Assembly (NCBI RefSeq): GCF_000349725.1 | Contig: NZ_KB714687.1 | Span: 1 to 64,000 of the forward strand | Source of the DNA: Ligilactobacillus pobuzihii E100301 = KCTC 13174 | GTDB lineage: Bacteria > Bacillota > Bacilli > Lactobacillales > Lactobacillaceae | Length of the DNA: 64,000 nt | Direction: 5' to 3' | Shown here: positions 21,598 to 31,954 of the stretch, in pieces | Layout of the letters: each line of letters begins with the position of its first letter | How positions within the stretch are numbered: position 1 is the stretch's first letter | Program-made: the position numbers and the translations under genes | Notes under the pieces: generated by a model | Databases searched by the model: none | What the model saw: the letters and a program-made list of their open reading frames with translations, nothing else | What the model was told of the DNA's origin: nothing

Positions 21598-21966
21598 GTG
21601 ATCCAACAAGAAAGTCGTTTACATGTTGCTGATAATTCTGGTGCACGTGAGCTTTTAGTTGTTAAAATTTTAGGTGGCTCTCGTGTTAAGACTGCTAGTG
21701 TCGGTGACATTGTGGTTGCTACTGTTAAACAAGCAACACCAGGTGGCGTTGTCAAAAAAGGCGACGTTGTAAAAGCTGTTATCGTTCGTACTAAATATGG
21801 TACACACCGTGCTGACGGTTCATACATCAAGTTTGATGAAAATGCTGCTGTTATCATCGGCGATGATAAATCACCAAAAGGCACCCGTATCTTTGGACCG
21901 GTTGCCCGTGAACTACGTGTAGGGAGCTATATGAAGATTGTTTCCCTTGCACCCGAAGTTCTATAA
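21598..21966 (+). CDS. rplN: 50S ribosomal protein L14
   Basis: L14 lies at the subunit interface and is the docking site of the silencing factor RsfS. The start is GTG 21598 behind GAAAGGAGG; the 122-residue product begins [16 protein letters not shown], standard for the family. The motif FGPVARELR is intact. Confidence 0.98.
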   Translation: MIQQESRLHVADNSGARELLVVKILGGSRVKTASVGDIVVATVKQATPGGVVKKGDVVKAVIVRTKYGTHRADGSYIKFDENAAVIIGDDKSPKGTRIFGPVARELRVGSYMKIVSLAPEVL

Positions 21967-22004
21967 AACAACCGTTTATCCGACAAGGAGGTGCACAAGT
22001 AATA

Positions 22005-22310
22005 ATGTTCATTAAAAGAAATGATAAAGTAAAAGTAATTGCTGGCAAAGACAAGGGCAAAGAAGGAGAAGTCCTTCAGGCTATTCCTGCTTTGGACCGT
22101 GTGGTTGTAAAAGGTGTCAATGTCGTTAAGAAACATCAAAAACCTTCTAATGATAATCCAAGTGGTGGTATCGCAGAAGTTGAAGCTCCGATCCATGTTT
22201 CTAACGTAATGTTGATCGATCCTTCAAACAATGAAGCAACACGTGTTGGCTTCAAGGTAGAAGATGGCAAAAAAGTCCGCGTTTCTAAAAAAACCGGTGA
22301 AATTATCTAA
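22005..22310 (+). CDS. rplX: 50S ribosomal protein L24
   Basis: L24 initiates 50S assembly. The 101 residues include the N-terminal KOW motif ([15 protein letters not shown]). ACAAGGAGG precedes the ATG by about 14 bases with an AT-rich spacer. Confidence 0.98.
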   Translation: MFIKRNDKVKVIAGKDKGKEGEVLQAIPALDRVVVKGVNVVKKHQKPSNDNPSGGIAEVEAPIHVSNVMLIDPSNNEATRVGFKVEDGKKVRVSKKTGEII

Positions 22311-22340
22311 ACCTAACAAGGAAAGGAGGAACATTTTTTC

Positions 22341-22883
22341 ATGGTTAACCGTTTAAAAGAAAAATACACAAACGAAATCGTTCCATCAATGATCGATAAA
22401 TTCAATTATTCATCAATCATGCAAGCACCTAAAGTTGAAAAAATCGTGATCAACATGGGTGTGGGTGACGCAGTAAGCAACGCTAAGAACCTTGACGAAG
22501 CTGTTGAAGAATTGACTTTGATCTCAGGTCAAAAGCCAGTTGTTACAAAGGCTAAAAAATCAATCGCTGGTTTCCGTTTACGTGAAGGTATGCCGATTGG
22601 TGCCAAAGTTACATTACGTGGTACACGCATGTATGACTTCTTAGACAAGTTGGTTTCTGTTTCGTTACCACGTGTGCGTGACTTCCATGGTGTAAGTAAG
22701 CGTGCCTTTGACGGCCGTGGTAACTATACTCTTGGTGTCCGTGAACAATTGATTTTCCCTGAAATTGATTTTGATAATGTCAGCAAGGTTCGTGGAATGG
22801 ATATCGTTATCGTTACAACAGCAGATACTGATGAAGAATCCAAGGAATTGTTGTCACAACTTGGAATGCCATTCGCTAAATAA
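22341..22883 (+). CDS. rplE: 50S ribosomal protein L5
   Basis: L5 belongs to the 5S rRNP and contacts P-site tRNA and S13. The 180 residues include the conserved [14 protein letters not shown] and [16 protein letters not shown] segments. AAAGGAGG lies upstream of the ATG. It is followed by rpsN after 13 bases. Confidence 0.98.
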   Translation: MVNRLKEKYTNEIVPSMIDKFNYSSIMQAPKVEKIVINMGVGDAVSNAKNLDEAVEELTLISGQKPVVTKAKKSIAGFRLREGMPIGAKVTLRGTRMYDFLDKLVSVSLPRVRDFHGVSKRAFDGRGNYTLGVREQLIFPEIDFDNVSKVRGMDIVIVTTADTDEESKELLSQLGMPFAK

Positions 22884-22896
22884 GGAGGTTACAAAC

Positions 22897-23082
22897 TTGG
22901 CAAAGAAGTCACAAATTGCAAGAAACCAACGTCCTGCTAAATACTCGTCACGTGAATATACACGTTGCGCACGTTGTGGACGTCCACATTCTGTTTATCG
23001 CAAATTTAAATTATGCCGTGTTTGCCTACGCGAACTTGCCCATAAAGGTCAGATCCCTGGCATGAAAAAGGCTAGTTGGTAA
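22897..23082 (+). CDS. rpsZ: 30S ribosomal protein S14, type Z (zinc)
   Basis: This is the short, zinc-binding S14 of Gram-positive bacteria (61 aa). The start is TTG 22897, eight bases behind TAAGGAGG; a longer upstream frame has no support. Four cysteines at 24, 27, 40 and 43 form the ribbon. No zinc-free paralogue (rpsN2) is in the window. Confidence 0.97.
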   Translation: MAKKSQIARNQRPAKYSSREYTRCARCGRPHSVYRKFKLCRVCLRELAHKGQIPGMKKASW

Positions 23083-23114
23083 ACCATAATATACAGTAAA
23101 AGGAGGCAAACAAC

Positions 23115-23513
23115 ATGGCAATGACCGATCCAATTGCAGACTTTTTAACTCGTATTCGTAATGCCAGCATGGCAAGACATGAATCAGTTGAAATTCCTGC
23201 TTCAAAAATCAAAAACGGTATGGCTGATATTCTTAAGAATGAAGGCTTCGTCCGTGATGTTGAATACATCGATGACAACAAACAAGGCATCATCCGTGTG
23301 TTCTTGAAATATGATAAAAATAACGAACGTGTTATCTCCGGTTTACGTCGGATCTCCAAGCCCGGCTTACGTTCTTATGTCAAAGCTGATGCAGTTCCTA
23401 AAGTTTTAAACGGCTTAGGTATTGCTTTGATCTCAACATCTGAAGGTGTTGTTACAGACAAAACAGCTCGTGCAAAGAACATCGGTGGCGAAGTTCTCGC
23501 TTACGTTTGGTAA
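23115..23513 (+). CDS. rpsH: 30S ribosomal protein S8
   Basis: S8 binds the central domain of 16S rRNA and, in E. coli, represses the spc operon. The 132 residues start [16 protein letters not shown] and end with the conserved [16 protein letters not shown] region and [16 protein letters not shown] precedes the ATG. Confidence 0.98.
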   Translation: MAMTDPIADFLTRIRNASMARHESVEIPASKIKNGMADILKNEGFVRDVEYIDDNKQGIIRVFLKYDKNNERVISGLRRISKPGLRSYVKADAVPKVLNGLGIALISTSEGVVTDKTARAKNIGGEVLAYVW

Positions 23514-23544
23514 TATTAAATAAAAGCAAGGAGGTGTACATCTC

Positions 23545-24081
23545 GTGAGTCGTATTGGTTATAAAACTGTTACAGTTCCAGAAGGCGTAGAGATCAAACA
23601 AGACGGTAATGTTGTTACTGTCAAGGGCCCAAAAGGTGAATTGACTCGTGAATTATCTGAATTGATCACAATGAATATTGATGGCAATGAAGTTACATTC
23701 GACCGCCCTTCTGATGATTATAAAACTAAGGCTTTGCATGGTACTACGCGTGCAAACTTCAACAACATGGTAGTTGGTGTTACGGAAGGATTCAAGAAAA
23801 ATCTTGAACTTCGTGGTGTTGGTTATCGTGCACAAATGAAAGGCAAGACGCTGGTCTTAAACGTTGGTTATTCCAACCCAGTTGAAATTGCGGAAGAAGA
23901 AGGTATCACTGTTGAAGTACCTTCTAATACCGAAATTACTGTTTCTGGTATCGACAAAGAACTTGTCGGTGATGCTGCAGCCCGTATTCGTGCTACACGT
24001 GCACCAGAACCTTATAAGGGCAAAGGTATTCGTTATGTTGGTGAATATGTTGCTCATAAGGAAGGTAAGACAGGTAAGTAA
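23545..24081 (+). CDS. rplF: 50S ribosomal protein L6
   Basis: L6 sits at the base of the L7/L12 stalk near the sarcin-ricin loop. The start is GTG 23545 behind CAAGGAGGTG. The 178 residues contain two related domains, with the C-terminal [14 protein letters not shown] motif intact. Confidence 0.98.
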   Translation: MSRIGYKTVTVPEGVEIKQDGNVVTVKGPKGELTRELSELITMNIDGNEVTFDRPSDDYKTKALHGTTRANFNNMVVGVTEGFKKNLELRGVGYRAQMKGKTLVLNVGYSNPVEIAEEEGITVEVPSNTEITVSGIDKELVGDAAARIRATRAPEPYKGKGIRYVGEYVAHKEGKTGK

Positions 24082-24126
24082 TTACGCAGCATAATAGCTG
24101 TTAAATAAAATCAAGAGGTGAAAATA

Positions 24127-24483
24127 GTGATTTCGAAACCAGACAAAAATAAGACACGTCAAAAACGTCATATTCGTGTCCGTAATAAGATCTCTGGTAC
24201 TGCTGAGTGCCCACGCTTAAATGTTTATCGTTCAAACAAAAACATCTACGCTCAAGTTATTGATGACGTAGCGGGTGTGACGCTGGCTAGTGCCTCTACT
24301 TTAGATAGTGAAATTGCTGCAGGTACAAAGACAGAACAAGCTTCTGCCGTTGGTGCTTTAGTAGCAAAACGTGCTGCAGATAAGAACATTAAAGAAGTTG
24401 TTTTTGATCGTGGCGGTTACTTGTACCATGGTCGCGTGTTAGCATTGGCTGATGCTGCTCGTGAAAATGGCTTAGACTTTTAA
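24127..24483 (+). CDS. rplR: 50S ribosomal protein L18
   Basis: L18 binds 5S rRNA. I choose GTG 24127 (118 aa, [15 protein letters not shown]) because AAGAGGTGA lies seven bases upstream; the GTG at 24118 is inside that ribosome binding site. The C-terminal [20 protein letters not shown] motif is typical. Confidence 0.96.
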   Translation: MISKPDKNKTRQKRHIRVRNKISGTAECPRLNVYRSNKNIYAQVIDDVAGVTLASASTLDSEIAAGTKTEQASAVGALVAKRAADKNIKEVVFDRGGYLYHGRVLALADAARENGLDF

Positions 24484-24504
24484 AAAAAGGAGGAATTAAC
24501 GTTT

Positions 24505-25005
24505 ATGGCTTTTATTGACCCAGCTCAATTAGATTTGGAAGATCGCGTTGTAGCGATCAACCGTATTACTAAAGTTGTAAAAGGTGGACGTCGTTTGCGT
24601 TTTGCCGCTTTAGTAATTGTCGGCGACCATAATGGTCACGTAGGATTCGGTACTGGTAAAGCTCAGGAAGTTCCTGAAGCTATCCGTAAGGCCGTTGATG
24701 CTGCTCGTAAGAACTTAATCGAAGTTCCAGTTGCTGGAACAACTCTTCCTCATGAAGTTGTTGGCCAACACAGTGGTAGCAGAGTTTTACTTAAACCAGC
24801 CCAAGCCGGTGCTGGTGTAGCAGCCGGTGGCGCTGTTCGTGCCGTTATGGAACTTGCAGGTATTGATGATGTTACAAGTAAATCACTTGGCTCAAATACT
24901 CCTGTTAACGTCGTACGTGCAACTATCAATGGTTTACAAAATATGCGTAGTGCTGAAGAAACAGCCGCTCGTCGTGGTGTTTCTGCTTCACACTTTGCTG
25001 AATAA
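24505..25005 (+). CDS. rpsE: 30S ribosomal protein S5
   Basis: S5 affects decoding fidelity and carries the spectinomycin loop. The 166 residues include the double-stranded RNA-binding-like N domain with [14 protein letters not shown] and the [14 protein letters not shown] motif. The spectinomycin loop region shows no deletion. AAAAGGAGG precedes the ATG. Confidence 0.98.
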   Translation: MAFIDPAQLDLEDRVVAINRITKVVKGGRRLRFAALVIVGDHNGHVGFGTGKAQEVPEAIRKAVDAARKNLIEVPVAGTTLPHEVVGQHSGSRVLLKPAQAGAGVAAGGAVRAVMELAGIDDVTSKSLGSNTPVNVVRATINGLQNMRSAEETAARRGVSASHFAE

Positions 25006-25019
25006 GGAGGACGAATATA

Positions 25020-25202
25020 ATGGCTAATATTAAAGTTACTTTGATTCGCTCAGTTATCGGTCGTCCCCAAAATCAACGTGATATTGTTAAAGGCCTTGGC
25101 TTGACAACAGTTCATAGCTCAGCAGTTGTTCCTAACAACGCAGCAATGCGCGGTGCAATTCGCAAAATCAACCATTTAGTGGACGTCGAAGAAGCTGAAT
25201 AA
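25020..25202 (+). CDS. rpmD: 50S ribosomal protein L30
   Basis: L30 is a small (60 aa) ferredoxin-fold 50S protein. The motif LIRSVIGRPQNQRDIVKGLGL is split evenly over the N-terminal half, as usual. It follows rpsE by 14 bases with AAGGAGG in the gap. Confidence 0.97.
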   Translation: MANIKVTLIRSVIGRPQNQRDIVKGLGLTTVHSSAVVPNNAAMRGAIRKINHLVDVEEAE

Positions 25203-25237
25203 TTATTATTTAGTAGAACAAGGAGGTGCCAACCGTA

Positions 25238-25672
25238 ATGAAATTACATGAATTACAAGCAAGTGAAGGCTCACGTCAAGTACGTAATCGTGTTGGTCGT
25301 GGGGATTCATCTGGTAACGGTAAAACTGCAGGCCGTGGCCAAAAAGGTCAAAAGGCTCGTAGCAAGGTACGTATGGGATTTGAAGGTGGACAAATGCCTT
25401 TGTTCCGTCGCATGCCTAAACGTGGTTTCAACAACATCAGTCGTAAAAACTATGCGATCGTGAATGTTGAAACTCTTAATAAATTTGAAGATGGTGCAGA
25501 AGTTACACCAGTTATGCTCGTTGAATCTGGTATCATTAAGAATGAAAAAGACGGTATCAAGGTTTTGGGTAACGGTGAACTTAGCAAGAAGTTAACTGTT
25601 AAGGCTAATAAGTTTTCTGCATCTGCAAAAGCTGCCATCGAAGCAGCAGGCGGTCAAACTGAGGTGATTTAA
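25238..25672 (+). CDS. rplO: 50S ribosomal protein L15
   Basis: L15 is a late 50S assembly protein. I use ATG 25238 (144 aa, [13 protein letters not shown]) since AAGGAGGTG precedes it; the GTG at 25226 overlaps that site. The N-terminal Gly/Arg-rich part ([16 protein letters not shown]) is characteristic. secY begins three bases after the stop. Confidence 0.96.
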   Translation: MKLHELQASEGSRQVRNRVGRGDSSGNGKTAGRGQKGQKARSKVRMGFEGGQMPLFRRMPKRGFNNISRKNYAIVNVETLNKFEDGAEVTPVMLVESGIIKNEKDGIKVLGNGELSKKLTVKANKFSASAKAAIEAAGGQTEVI

Positions 25673-25675
25673 TAA

Positions 25676-26974
25676 ATGCTGAAGACACTGAGAGATGCCC
25701 TTGCTGTTAAAGAGATCCGTAAGAAAATCTTTTTTACACTTGGTGTCTTGATTGTATTTCGTCTCGGCACTTATATTACCGTCCCTGGGATCAACGCAAA
25801 AGCCTTGAGCAGCGTTGCGTCTTCAGGGTTAATTAGTATCTTGAATACTTTTTCAGGCGGTGGATTGACTAACTATTCCATTTTGGCAATGGGTGTTTCG
25901 CCATACATTACCGCTCAAATCGTCGTGCAGCTACTGCAAATGGACATTGTGCCACGTTTTGTTGAGTGGAGCAAACAAGGTGAAGTTGGTCGGCGTAAGC
26001 TTAATCAAGTAACTAGATACTTGGCAATCGTGTTGGCGTTTATACAGTCAATCGGGATCACTGCCGGATTTAACACATTGAGTAGTTTGAGTCTTGTGGA
26101 AAATCCAAGTGTAAAAACTTATGTTAGTATCGGTATCATTTTAACTGGTGGTACTATGTTTACAACTTGGCTCGGAGATATGATCACAGACCGTGGTTTA
26201 GGTAACGGGATCTCAATGATCATTATGGCTGGTATTGTTGCTCGGATGCCTGTTGGTATTCAACAGCTCGTTCAAGAACAATTTACTGGTGCAAATATGA
26301 GTGACGTTTGGCAACCAATACTATATGTAGTTATCCTGTTAGTTGTTTTGTTAGTGATCGTTACTTTTGTAACCTTTATTGAACAAGCTAACTATAAGGT
26401 ACCGATCCAATATACTAGACGTTTGGCCGGCGCCGGTAATAATTCTTATTTACCGTTAAAAGTCAACGTTGCGGGTGTTATTCCAGTTATCTTTGCCAGC
26501 TCGTTTATTGCAACTCCACAAACGATTTTGATGGCATTTGCGCAGAATCACTCGCAGGATACTTGGTATCAAGTAATGTCGAGTATCTTTAGTATGCAAA
26601 GTACGCCAGGTATGATTTTGTATACGGTATTGATCGTAGTATTTACTTTCTTCTACGCTTTTGTGCAGGTCAACCCAGAAAAGCTTTCTGAGAATCTGCA
26701 AAAACAAGGAAGCTATATTCCATCTGTTTGGCCTGGTAAAGAAACTGAACGTTATGTTTCTTCGTTATTGATGAGACTAAGTACAGTTGGGTCACTTTAC
26801 CTTGGGTTAATTTCACTGATCCCGTTAGTTGGTTCGGCTTACTTCGGTTTAGACGAATCGATCGGGTTAGGTGGTACCAGTCTTTTGATCGTGGTTGGGG
26901 TTATTTTGCAAACGATCAAACAACTAGACGGTATGATGATGAAACGCGAATACGTCGGTTTTATCCGTGAATAG
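25676..26974 (+). CDS. secY: Protein translocase subunit SecY
   Basis: SecY is the channel of the Sec translocon; its partner SecE is at 58537. The 432 residues contain ten predicted membrane helices, with the plug region after helix 1 (FSGGGLTNYSILAMG) and conserved cytoplasmic loops 4 and 5, the latter containing the Arg-rich IQYTRR. The ribosome binding site GAGGTGA lies in the end of rplO, so translation is coupled. A perfect terminator 1 base after the stop ends the S10-spc transcript here. Confidence 0.98.
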   Translation: MLKTLRDALAVKEIRKKIFFTLGVLIVFRLGTYITVPGINAKALSSVASSGLISILNTFSGGGLTNYSILAMGVSPYITAQIVVQLLQMDIVPRFVEWSKQGEVGRRKLNQVTRYLAIVLAFIQSIGITAGFNTLSSLSLVENPSVKTYVSIGIILTGGTMFTTWLGDMITDRGLGNGISMIIMAGIVARMPVGIQQLVQEQFTGANMSDVWQPILYVVILLVVLLVIVTFVTFIEQANYKVPIQYTRRLAGAGNNSYLPLKVNVAGVIPVIFASSFIATPQTILMAFAQNHSQDTWYQVMSSIFSMQSTPGMILYTVLIVVFTFFYAFVQVNPEKLSENLQKQGSYIPSVWPGKETERYVSSLLMRLSTVGSLYLGLISLIPLVGSAYFGLDESIGLGGTSLLIVVGVILQTIKQLDGMMMKREYVGFIRE

Positions 26975-26975
26975 T

Positions 26976-27018
26976 AAAATTGGGTCGTGTTCATTGAGAT
27001 GGACTGACCCAATTTTTT
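26976..27018 (+). terminator. Terminator after secY
   Basis: A perfect 11-pair stem AAAATTGGGTC with GACCCAATTTT around a 19-base loop, then T. It separates rpsJ-secY from adk, so adk depends on read-through or on a promoter in the following 170 bases, where I see no clear one. Confidence 0.93.
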
Positions 27019-27143
27019 GTGAAAGGACTTTGTTTAATAATTTAAATATAGTCTAGAAACGAAAAATTACCATTGGAGTATCTAAGACATTAAAAGCAAA
27101 ACCTAGTTGTAGATCAGTGTATTATTTGTCACTGGTGTGCTAA

Positions 27144-27851
<708 letters not shown>

Positions 27852-27951
27852 TGATATAATAGCTGAGTAACTTTGTTGGAAATGCTGAATACCAGCGAAA
27901 GCAAGAATAAGCAAAAAGTTGTCATAAATTTTGGAACTTGCTAATTATTCC

Positions 27952-27980
27952 TTGCAAGTCGGGGATGCCTATGCTATGAT
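27952..27980 (+). promoter_or_regulatory. Promoter of infA-rpmJ-rpsM-rpsK-rpoA-rplQ
   Basis: TTGCAA (27952-27957) and TATGAT (27975-27980) are separated by exactly 17 bases. The following leader of about 140 bases contains GCCC...GGGGT and CACA...GTGT complementary segments but no obvious terminator. Confidence 0.75.
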
Positions 27981-28125
27981 AATTTAGGTTTATCTTTTCA
28001 ATAGGTCTAGTTCGCCCAAAAATAGGGGTAGAGCTGTTCCTGACGGAAAAAGGTGGGACTCCAACAAAGCTTCTCACATTTTTAAGTGTAAAGTTTTAAA
28101 ACCAATTTAAGGAGGTACTTTTAGC

Positions 28126-28344
28126 GTGGCGAAAGATGATGTGATTGAAATTGAGGGTACGATCAAGGAAACCTTACCGAATGCGATGTTCAAAGTTGAA
28201 CTCGAAAATGGACATGAGATTCTAGCTCATGTATCAGGTAAGATCCGGATGCATTATATTCGTATTTTGCCGGGTGATAAGGTGACGGTTGAAATGTCTC
28301 CATACGACTTAAGTAAGGGTCGCATCACCTATCGTTACAGATAG
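28126..28344 (+). CDS. infA: Translation initiation factor IF-1
   Basis: IF-1 occupies the A site during initiation. The 72-residue OB-fold protein starts at GTG 28126 behind TAAGGAGG. It carries the conserved [22 protein letters not shown] segment, split over strands 3-5, and ends in RYR. It opens the alpha operon. Confidence 0.98.
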   Translation: MAKDDVIEIEGTIKETLPNAMFKVELENGHEILAHVSGKIRMHYIRILPGDKVTVEMSPYDLSKGRITYRYR

Positions 28345-28378
28345 ATTGTACTTCAATCTTATGCAGGAGGTATAATTC

Positions 28379-28492
28379 ATGAAAGTAAGACCATCAGTTA
28401 AGCCAATGTGCGAACACTGCAAAATAATCAAACGCAAAGGTCGCGTCATGGTTATTTGCTCAAATCCAAAGCACAAACAAAGACAAGGATAA
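28379..28492 (+). CDS. rpmJ: 50S ribosomal protein L36
   Basis: L36 is the smallest 50S protein. The 37-residue zinc-binding form has Cys11, Cys14, Cys27 and His32. GCAGGAGG precedes the ATG by seven bases. It lies between infA and rpsM, its usual place, and is too short for most ORF filters. Confidence 0.97.
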   Translation: MKVRPSVKPMCEHCKIIKRKGRVMVICSNPKHKQRQG

Positions 28493-28517
28493 TAAATAAA
28501 TAGGAGGTGTAATTGTA

Positions 28518-28883
28518 ATGGCTCGTATAGCAGGTGTCGATTTACCACGTGATAAGCGTATTGTGATCGGCTTAACTTATATTTACGGAATCGGTAAAAC
28601 AACCGCTGAAAAGATCGTCGAAGAAGCAGGTGTTTCTCCAGACGTTCGCGTACGTGACTTAGATTCTGAACAAGAAGATAAGATCCGTGCGGCAACGGAT
28701 AACTACAAAGTTGAAGGTGACCTTCGTCGTGAAGTTGCCTTAAACATCAAACGTTTGTCAGAAATTGGTTCTTACCGTGGCATGCGTCATCGTCGTAATT
28801 TGCCCGTTCGTGGACAACACACGAAGAACAATGCGCGTACACGCAAAGGCCCAGCAATTTCAATTGCCGGCAAGAAAAAATAA
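28518..28883 (+). CDS. rpsM: 30S ribosomal protein S13
   Basis: S13 bridges to the 50S subunit (B1a, B1b) and contacts P-site tRNA. The 121 residues start [14 protein letters not shown] and end with the basic [14 protein letters not shown] tail. TAGGAGGTG precedes the ATG. The neighbours are rpmJ (25 bases) and rpsK (28 bases). Confidence 0.98.
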   Translation: MARIAGVDLPRDKRIVIGLTYIYGIGKTTAEKIVEEAGVSPDVRVRDLDSEQEDKIRAATDNYKVEGDLRREVALNIKRLSEIGSYRGMRHRRNLPVRGQHTKNNARTRKGPAISIAGKKK

Positions 28884-28911
28884 TTTTATAAAAAAGGAGG
28901 TCAGCTAATTA

Positions 28912-29298
28912 ATGGCAGTCAATAAATCACGTAAACGTCGTGCCAAGAAGGTTATCGAAAGCGGCGTTGCTCATATTCATTCAACTTTTAATAACACACT
29001 TGTTATGATCACAGATGTCCATGGTAATGCAGTTTCTTGGTCTTCAGCTGGCGCATTGGGCTTTAAAGGTTCACGTAAGTCAACACCGTTTGCAGCTCAG
29101 ATGGCTTCAGAAGCCGCCGCAAAAGCCGCTATGGACTATGGTATGAAGACAGTTGATGTAACTGTTAAAGGCCCAGGTTCTGGTCGTGAAGCTGCAATTC
29201 GTGCACTTCAAACAACAGGTCTTGAAGTAACAGCTATCAAGGATGTTACTCCAGTACCTCATAATGGATGCCGTCCTCCAAAGCGCCGTCGTGTTTAA
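28912..29298 (+). CDS. rpsK: 30S ribosomal protein S11
   Basis: S11 lies on the platform near the E site. The 128 residues include the [14 protein letters not shown] motif and the C-terminal [21 protein letters not shown] is upstream of the ATG. Confidence 0.98.
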   Translation: MAVNKSRKRRAKKVIESGVAHIHSTFNNTLVMITDVHGNAVSWSSAGALGFKGSRKSTPFAAQMASEAAAKAAMDYGMKTVDVTVKGPGSGREAAIRALQTTGLEVTAIKDVTPVPHNGCRPPKRRRV

Positions 29299-29383
29299 TT
29301 TGGATATGCATTCATTTTGAAGAATATCTTCATGATGTTGTCTCCAGATTGCACGTTACGTTTTGAAAGGGGTAAAGGTAAGA

Positions 29384-30328
29384 ATGATCGAATTTGAAAA
29401 ACCAAAAATTCAAAAAGTTGAAGAAAGCGAAAACTACGGTAAATTTGTTGTTGAACCATTAGAGCGTGGTTATGGTACTACGTTAGGCAACTCATTACGT
29501 CGGATTCTTCTTTCTTCTTTGCCAGGTGCTGCTATCACCGATGTTCAAATTGATGGTGTTTTGCATGAATTCTCTTCTGTTGAGGGTGTCTTGGAAGACG
29601 TAACCACAATTATTTTGAATTTGAAAAAAGTTGCATTGAAGTTAAATTCCGAAGACGTTCAAACATTGGAAATAGATGTTACCGGGCCAATGGAAGTAAC
29701 TGCAGGCGACATTCAAGGAAGCAGTGAAGTTGAAGTACTTAATCCAGACTTGTACATTTGTACAGTGGCTGATGGTGCTTCATTCCATGCGCGGATGACT
29801 GCTAACAAGGGTCGTGGCTATGTTTCTGCTAATGAAAACAAAGCTAAAACTGAAGATATGCCTATTGGTGTATTGGCAATCGACTCGATTTATACCCCAA
29901 TCGAACGTGTCAACTACCAAGTAGAAAAAACACGTGTTGGTCAAAAGAGTGATTTTGACAAGTTGACGCTTGATGTCTGGACCAACGGATCAATTACTCC
30001 GAGTGAAGCAATCAGTTTGTCAGCTAAGATCCTGACCGAACATTTGACTTTATTTGTTGATTTGACTGATGAGGCTAAGAATGCTGAAATCATGGTCGAA
30101 AAAGAAGAAACTCATAAAGAAAAAATGCTCGAAATGACGATTGAGGAACTCGATTTGTCTGTTCGTTCATACAACTGCTTGAAGCGTGCAGGTATTAATA
30201 CCGTACAAGAATTGACTAATAAGTCAGAAGCAGACATGATGAAGGTCCGTAATTTAGGCCGTAAGTCGTTAGAAGAAGTTAAGGCAAAGTTGGCCGATTT
30301 GGATTTGTCACTGCGTCATGATGACTAG
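29384..30328 (+). CDS. rpoA: RNA polymerase alpha subunit
   Basis: Alpha dimerises to start polymerase assembly and binds UP elements and activators through its C-terminal domain. I use ATG 29384 (314 aa, MIEFEKPKI) behind AAAGGGG; an upstream in-frame start at 29363 is unsupported. The N domain has [20 protein letters not shown] (residues near 30-49); the C-terminal domain has two helix-hairpin-helix motifs with [10 protein letters not shown]. The gap to rpsK is 85 bases. Confidence 0.98.
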   Translation: MIEFEKPKIQKVEESENYGKFVVEPLERGYGTTLGNSLRRILLSSLPGAAITDVQIDGVLHEFSSVEGVLEDVTTIILNLKKVALKLNSEDVQTLEIDVTGPMEVTAGDIQGSSEVEVLNPDLYICTVADGASFHARMTANKGRGYVSANENKAKTEDMPIGVLAIDSIYTPIERVNYQVEKTRVGQKSDFDKLTLDVWTNGSITPSEAISLSAKILTEHLTLFVDLTDEAKNAEIMVEKEETHKEKMLEMTIEELDLSVRSYNCLKRAGINTVQELTNKSEADMMKVRNLGRKSLEEVKAKLADLDLSLRHDD

Positions 30329-30364
30329 TAATATCAACTAACTAACAAGGGAGGGAATCTGTTC

Positions 30365-30748
30365 ATGGCATACCGTAAATTAGGACGTGACAGTGCTCAT
30401 CGTAAAGCAATGTTGCGGAACCTGACAACTGACGTGATCGTTAATGGTAAAGTTGTTACAACTGAACCACGCGCAAAAGAAGCACGTAAGTTTGTTGAAA
30501 AAATGATTACTTTGGGTAAGAAGGGTGACTTAGCTTCACGTCGTCGTGCTGCTGCATTCATGATGGATGTTGTTGCGGACGTTAAAGAAGAGGAAGATAC
30601 TGTTACTATCCAAACTGCTTTGCAAAAATTATTTGATGAGGTAGCTCCACGTTATGCAGAGCGTAACGGTGGTTACACTCGGATCTTAAAGATGGATCAA
30701 CGTCGCGGAGATGCAGCCCATATGGTTGTTTTGGAATTAGTTGATTAA
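30365..30748 (+). CDS. rplQ: 50S ribosomal protein L17
   Basis: L17 lies near the tunnel exit. The 127 residues start [19 protein letters not shown] and end with [17 protein letters not shown] and a short acidic tail. GGGAGGG precedes the ATG. It is the last gene of the alpha operon and is followed by two hairpin regions. Confidence 0.98.
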   Translation: MAYRKLGRDSAHRKAMLRNLTTDVIVNGKVVTTEPRAKEARKFVEKMITLGKKGDLASRRRAAAFMMDVVADVKEEEDTVTIQTALQKLFDEVAPRYAERNGGYTRILKMDQRRGDAAHMVVLELVD

Positions 30749-30783
30749 TTTTTACAAGCATCTAAAAATAAATTAACAAGTGT

Positions 30784-30888
30784 CACTTTTATGGCGATAG
30801 ATAGACGTTATGATGATGGGTCGTGCCCAAGTCTAGTCTTAAGTAGCAGTTTACTGTGAAAGTTTTGTCATAAAAAGTGATTTTTTGT
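30784..30888 (+). terminator. Long-stem terminator after rplQ
   Basis: CACTTTTATG (30784-30793) can pair with CATAAAAAGTG (30869-30879, one unpaired A), followed by TTTTTTGTTT. The 75-base interior contains the small hairpin TGGG-TCGTG-CCCA (30816-30828). Confidence 0.6.
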
Positions 30889-30912
30889 TTAGTATAATCT
30901 TTTGAATTTAGT

Positions 30913-30952
30913 AACGACTTATGGAGCAAAATCTGTAGGTCGTTTTTGTTTT
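30913..30952 (+). terminator. Second hairpin with T tract before ecfA1
   Basis: AACGACTTA (30913-30921) pairs with TAGGTCGTT (30936-30944), nine pairs with one G-T, then TTTTGTTTTAT. With the preceding element it makes two terminator-like structures in series between rplQ and ecfA1. Confidence 0.6.
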
Positions 30953-31072
30953 ATAGGTCGTCTTTTTACTTTGGGTTTTATGTGGTAAATCGTTGGATAT
31001 TCGACTTTGGTTGTGCCCTTTGTTTATGCTTTCAACATTTTAAATTTGTATTTTTTCATGTTTCGCATTATG

Positions 31073-31081
31073 GTATTATTA
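31073..31081 (+). promoter_or_regulatory. Possible extended -10 promoter of ecfA1
   Basis: TGG-TATTAT forms an extended -10 box, with only a T-rich -35 region. It lies 34 bases before the ecfA1 start and behind both terminators, so it would be the promoter of ecfA1-ecfA2-ecfT-truA. Confidence 0.5.
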
Positions 31082-31114
31082 ATCTTAAAGACTAAATTTG
31101 AAAGGGAACGGACA

Positions 31115-31954
31115 ATGGACGGAATAATTGACATTAAAGATCTATGCTTTCGTTATTCACAGGAAAATGAAAAACTAGACCTTTCCCATGTTGATCTTCA
31201 TGTCAATGAAGGTGAATGGTTAGCAGTGATTGGCCACAATGGTAGTGGTAAGAGCACTCTAGCTAAAGCAATCGATGGTTTGATCGAACCAGAATCGGGT
31301 GAGATCTTTGTTGATGGACAAAAGTTAACTGAGGAATCTTTATGGAATATTAGAAAAAAAATTGGAATGGTTTTTCAAAATCCGGATAATCAATTTGTAG
31401 GTGCTGATGTTGAAGGCGATGTAGCGTTTGGCTTGGAAAATCAGGGGATAGAGCGTGAAGAAATGCATATACGCGTTAAAGAAGCTCTTCAGGTAGTAAA
31501 CATGCAAGATTTTGCCAAACATGAACCAGTTCGCTTGTCTGGTGGGCAAAAGCAACGCGTTGCGATTGCTGGTGTCTTAGCTTTACGTCCTAAGATCGTT
31601 ATTTTTGACGAATCAACTAGTATGTTGGATCCTGAAGGACGGATGCAGATCATTTCGCTGATCAAGCAAATGAATCGTGAAGAAGGTTTTACAGTGATCT
31701 CGATCACTCATGATATCGATGAAGCTTCTTTAGCTGACCGAGTCGTTGTGGTTGATGACGGTAAAATTATGGGAGATAGTTTACCTGAAGAACTTTTTCA
31801 AAAAGGTAATGAGCTGATCGACCTTGGCTTAGACGTTCCGTATCCACAGCGCCTAAAATTTGAATTAAATAAGCGAGGTATTCAAACACCGTCCGAGTAC
31901 ATGGATGAAGGGAGTATGGTGAATTGGTTAAGTCGATCCATATTGAAAAATTAA
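31115..31954 (+). CDS. ecfA1: ECF transporter ATPase EcfA1
   Basis: EcfA1 is one of two ABC ATPases that, with EcfT, energise interchangeable vitamin-binding S components. I use ATG 31115 (279 aa) behind GAAAGGGA. Walker A GHNGSGKST is at 40-48, the signature LSGGQ near 141-145, and Walker B ends in FDES, where Glu is catalytic. It overlaps ecfA2 by 31 bases. No S component is encoded next to it, as expected for a group II module serving several substrates. Confidence 0.96.
   Translation: MDGIIDIKDLCFRYSQENEKLDLSHVDLHVNEGEWLAVIGHNGSGKSTLAKAIDGLIEPESGEIFVDGQKLTEESLWNIRKKIGMVFQNPDNQFVGADVEGDVAFGLENQGIEREEMHIRVKEALQVVNMQDFAKHEPVRLSGGQKQRVAIAGVLALRPKIVIFDESTSMLDPEGRMQIISLIKQMNREEGFTVISITHDIDEASLADRVVVVDDGKIMGDSLPEELFQKGNELIDLGLDVPYPQRLKFELNKRGIQTPSEYMDEGSMVNWLSRSILKN

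Noticed and set aside
31007-31954. Longer form of EcfA1 from 31007
   Set aside because: The extension is hydrophobic nonsense across the promoter; ATG 31115 has the ribosome binding site and the canonical N-terminus.
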